From Flavobacteriaceae bacterium (GTDB lineage Bacteria > Bacteroidota > Bacteroidia > Flavobacteriales > Flavobacteriaceae): DNA of 9,157 nucleotides. The position numbers and the translations under genes are program-made. Of the stretch, positions 7,398-9,157 are shown in pieces (position 1 is the first letter of the stretch; each line of letters begins with the position of its first letter). Where the stretch lies: assembly GCA_018674025.1 (NCBI GenBank), contig JABHBC010000138.1, positions 1 through 9,157 of the forward strand, in the 5' to 3' direction. The notes under the pieces were generated by a model, which ran no database searches, was not told the origin of the DNA, and saw only the letters and a list, made by a program, of their open reading frames with translations.

Positions 7398-7429
7398 GAA
7401 TTTTATATCAATATTGAGGATAAATCAAA
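7398..7429 (-). promoter_or_regulatory. Possible Bacteroidota-type promoter for the GH10-to-GH5 operon
   Basis: Read on the minus strand there is a TTTG at 7426-7429, a 20-bp spacer, then TAAAATTC at 7398-7405. The Bacteroidota sigma factor prefers TTTG, 19-21 bp, TAnnTTTG. The -33 element and spacing fit, but the -7 element matches only 4 of 6 fixed positions. It lies about 60-90 bp upstream of the GH10 ATG, in the only gap where a promoter of this operon could sit outside a gene. AT-rich DNA yields such matches by chance, so confidence is low. Confidence 0.25.
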
Positions 7430-7436
7430 CAGTATG

Positions 7437-7459
7437 AAAAATAAGTTAATAGTCTTATT
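7437..7459 (-). terminator. Weak terminator-like hairpin after the phosphatidyltransferase gene
   Basis: On the minus strand, 5 bp past the stop codon, AATAAG and CTTATT (7454-7459 and 7440-7445) pair across an 8-nt loop and run into a stretch of T. The stem is six base pairs with only one G-C, so termination would be leaky at best. It is placed correctly to separate the phosphatidyltransferase gene from the GH10 operon. Confidence 0.33.
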
Positions 7460-7464
7460 ATTGT

Positions 7465-8229
7465 TTAAAGAAATAATTTTCTTAGTCCTACAAAAACAAT
7501 TATAAAAACAGAGTAAAAAATAAAAAAAGGAATTACATACAAGTCAAAATTAAACACTAACATAATAGCCATTATTAGCAACTGAAATCCAAGGCCATAT
7601 AAAGAGACTAATGTCATAAACCACTTTGGAAATGGCTTACATTTACTTGCGTCTTTGTCCATAAAATACATGATTTTATCAAAGGTAATGTATAATACAT
7701 CATAAATATTATAGAATATATTAACCATCTTTTGACTTTCTCCCTTGAGAGCTATTGGAGCGGAATCCTCGACTATACGGCTAGTTGAATCTCCATCAAC
7801 AGAATTTCTTAGAATAACATAATAATAATTAAAAACAGTCCCTTGAAGTTGAATACAAAAAAAAGCAATAAACATATAGATTATGGAAATTTCAGAGAGA
7901 TACCAAAAAGTGAATAAAAAACAGAAATTAAGTAAAAAATCTGCAATTGAGTCATAAAAACGGCCTACATAAGATGGAGATTTTTTTAGTCTTGATAACT
8001 CACCATCAGCTGCATCTAAAACGGATTTTAAAATAATAAAAAATGCAGCCATAACATAATATTCGTTAAGCATAAAAGCTATTGCTAAGAGTCCAGAAAT
8101 TACAAACATGGAAGTTACATGAATTGCGGTAAATTTTGTGTATTGAAGCTTACTAGCAATCCAGTGACCTAAGGAGCGACCATAGTCAGAAAAATCTAAA
8201 AATTGATACTTTACAGGAAGTTTTGCCAT
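7465..8229 (-). CDS. CDP-alcohol phosphatidyltransferase family integral membrane protein
   Basis: The protein has 254 residues and about six hydrophobic membrane segments (roughly 37-57, 58-70, 98-112, 114-136, 206-222 and 228-250). The CDP-alcohol phosphotransferase signature is present as D72-x2-D75-G76-x3-R80-x8-G89-x3-D93-x3-D97. The only change is Ser79 for the usual Ala before Arg. The four Asp residues bind the metal ions and CDP moiety. Such enzymes move a phospho-alcohol head group between CDP-activated and lipid or polyol acceptors in the inner membrane. The acceptor cannot be read from sequence, and at 254 residues it is longer than typical PgsA or PssA-type synthases. It has no obvious tie to glycan breakdown, and is set apart by a strong terminator upstream and a weak one downstream. 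It may be a separate unit that happens to lie inside the locus. Confidence 0.88.
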   Translation of the reverse strand: MAKLPVKYQFLDFSDYGRSLGHWIASKLQYTKFTAIHVTSMFVISGLLAIAFMLNEYYVMAAFFIILKSVLDAADGELSRLKKSPSYVGRFYDSIADFLLNFCFLFTFWYLSEISIIYMFIAFFCIQLQGTVFNYYYVILRNSVDGDSTSRIVEDSAPIALKGESQKMVNIFYNIYDVLYITFDKIMYFMDKDASKCKPFPKWFMTLVSLYGLGFQLLIMAIMLVFNFDLYVIPFFIFYSVFIIVFVGLRKLFL

Positions 8230-8270
8230 AATTATTTACTACAAATAGTTTGTGATTAAACGTGGCAAAA
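8221..8270 (-). promoter_or_regulatory. Inverted repeats around the phosphatidyltransferase start codon
   Basis: TTTTGCCA (8263-8270, minus-strand reading) is complementary to TGGCAAAA (8221-8228), which covers the last two bases of the ATG and the next two codons. Inside the 34-nt spacer lies a second short inverted repeat, ACAAA-CTA-TTTGT (8241-8253). If the transcript begins upstream of 8270, the outer stem could hide the start codon. If the TTTG inside the left arm is instead a -33 promoter element, the arm would not be transcribed. Both readings are open. Confidence 0.25.
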
Positions 8271-8292
8271 ATACAATCATTTTTCATTACAA

Positions 8293-8323
8293 TAAAAAAA
8301 AGGGACCTATATAAGTCCCTTTT
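8293..8323 (-). terminator. Intrinsic terminator of the susD transcript
   Basis: A perfect 9-bp inverted repeat (AAAAGGGAC at 8298-8306 and GTCCCTTTT at 8315-8323) with an 8-nt loop lies 23 bp past the susD stop. On the minus strand the stem has a five-pair core, GGGAC/GTCCC, and runs straight into a long T tract ending at 8294. This is a textbook Rho-independent terminator, and it separates the susD transcript from the genes to the left. The A/T-rich flanks pair too, so it might also work weakly in the other direction. Confidence 0.85.
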
Positions 8324-8346
8324 AGTAATTTATTGTAAAAATCTAA

Positions 8347-9157
8347 TTAATCATCAATTAATATATTGGTATTAATTTCTGTTAGTGGAATTGGCAACTT
8401 CATGACCTGATTTGGATCAGTACTTAAAGTCAAATCTACGTTGGGTGAAAATATTGGATTATTATTATGTTTGTTTATGGTATTTGTCAAAAAATAATCA
8501 AATCCTCTTCTTCTATTGTTATGAGCATCTTCACCTTCTCCAATAAGTTCATATCTATATTCATTCATAATGGCATCTCTAAAAGAACTTTGCCCTCCAA
8601 GATAAGCATCGTTTGACATACCAACACGATCTAAAACTTCAGTTACATAGCCTAATTGTTGATCATTTTGTAACTCATTAGAAATCTCTGCTAACATAAG
8701 TAAAAGATCTGCATATCTGTAAATAATTAAATTTTGATCTCCAAATTGATTACTATGTTGTGTGTCTTTTTCCACAAACTTAAATAAGAACGGATGTCCA
8801 TTAGTAAAAGTGGTTCTATTTGTAATAGCAGGATAATGTTGGATAAGATTTCCGTTATCCGCTCTATTATATTCATAGATGTAAGAGCCATCAATTCTTG
8901 GGTCATCTGGATATGTAGCCATATGGTCTAACAAAACATCTGCACTAACCTGTAACCAACCGAAATGTTGACCTAATTTATACTTAAAAGGGGTGAAATT
9001 TCTACCCATTTGAGAATTCGCTGCATCTTGAGCTAATTGTAATTCAAAGATTGATTCCGTAGAGTTTTCAAATTCATCTGTAAACAAAGAACTATAATCA
9101 GCAACTAAACTGTATTGACCATATGCTAAAATAGCTTCATCATAAGCCATTTGCCAA
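8347..9157 (-). CDS. SusD/RagB-family outer-membrane glycan-binding protein, N-terminal part outside window
   Basis: The C-terminal 269 residues are visible. The frame stays open to the right edge (Gln and Trp codons precede the first internal Met at 9148-9150), so that Met is not the start. The RagB/SusD C-terminal domain is recognisable: YRYADLLLMLAEI (about 8683-8721), VLDRVG in place of the usual inner VR-x-R element, FRDAIMNEYRYELIGEGED with NRRRGFDYF (about 8490-8583), and the closing KLPIPLTEINTN before the stop. SusD proteins are surface lipoproteins that cap the SusC TonB-dependent transporter and deliver oligosaccharides to it; the lipobox would lie outside the window, as would the expected susC just upstream. 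The gene ends its own transcript at the terminator. Its substrate is not readable, but adjacency to the GH10/GH3/sulfatase operon suggests uptake of the same glycan. Confidence 0.93.
   Translation of the reverse strand, partial: WQMAYDEAILAYGQYSLVADYSSLFTDEFENSTESIFELQLAQDAANSQMGRNFTPFKYKLGQHFGWLQVSADVLLDHMATYPDDPRIDGSYIYEYNRADNGNLIQHYPAITNRTTFTNGHPFLFKFVEKDTQHSNQFGDQNLIIYRYADLLLMLAEISNELQNDQQLGYVTEVLDRVGMSNDAYLGGQSSFRDAIMNEYRYELIGEGEDAHNNRRRGFDYFLTNTINKHNNNPIFSPNVDLTLSTDPNQVMKLPIPLTEINTNILIDD

Noticed and set aside
1..9157. CRISPR array, tRNA/rRNA genes, insertion sequences or phage attachment sites.
   Set aside because: No regularly spaced repeats, cloverleaf-like segments, transposase genes or terminal repeats were seen; nearly all sequence is occupied by the listed genes.

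Overview
This AT-rich window carries only minus-strand genes and looks like part of a polysaccharide utilization locus (PUL) from a marine flavobacterium-type Bacteroidota. The reasons are a SusD-type outer-membrane glycan-binding protein, a run of exported carbohydrate-active enzymes with an S1 sulfatase, very short Lys/Asn-rich signal peptides that mostly end just before a Gln, strong A/T codon bias and an apparent lack of Shine-Dalgarno sites.

Layout in the direction of transcription (right to left): the 3' part of a susD gene enters at the right edge (8347-9157) and is closed by a clear intrinsic terminator (about 8298-8323). A CDP-alcohol phosphatidyltransferase gene follows (7465-8229), with its own leader and a weak terminator-like hairpin. 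After a 125 bp gap with a possible promoter and a palindrome comes a tight six-gene operon: GH10 xylanase-like enzyme (6299-7339), GH3 beta-glycosidase (3957-6293), iduronate-2-sulfatase-like S1 sulfatase (2563-3948), SGNH/SASA acetylesterase (1689-2561), a small exported protein of unknown function (1332-1676), and a GH5 glycosidase (1-1327) that runs off the left edge just as a probable carbohydrate-binding module begins. Gaps between these six genes are 5, 8, 1, 12 and 4 bp.

Together the enzymes suggest attack on a beta-1,4-linked backbone, xylan-like if the GH10 is a guide, that carries acetyl and sulfate esters. GH5 and GH10 would make the endo cuts, the esterase and sulfatase would strip the decorations, and GH3 would release terminal sugars. 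The substrate is inferred. The GH10 is divergent in its substrate-binding residues, so plain xylan should not be assumed.

Points worth a second look: the divergent GH10, the unknown small protein with an internal repeat, the TTG-started GH5 whose first codons form a terminator-like hairpin, and the lipid-type transferase placed between susD and the enzyme operon. No SusC, regulator, RNA gene, CRISPR array or mobile element was seen. No gene-free stretch exceeds 300 bp.
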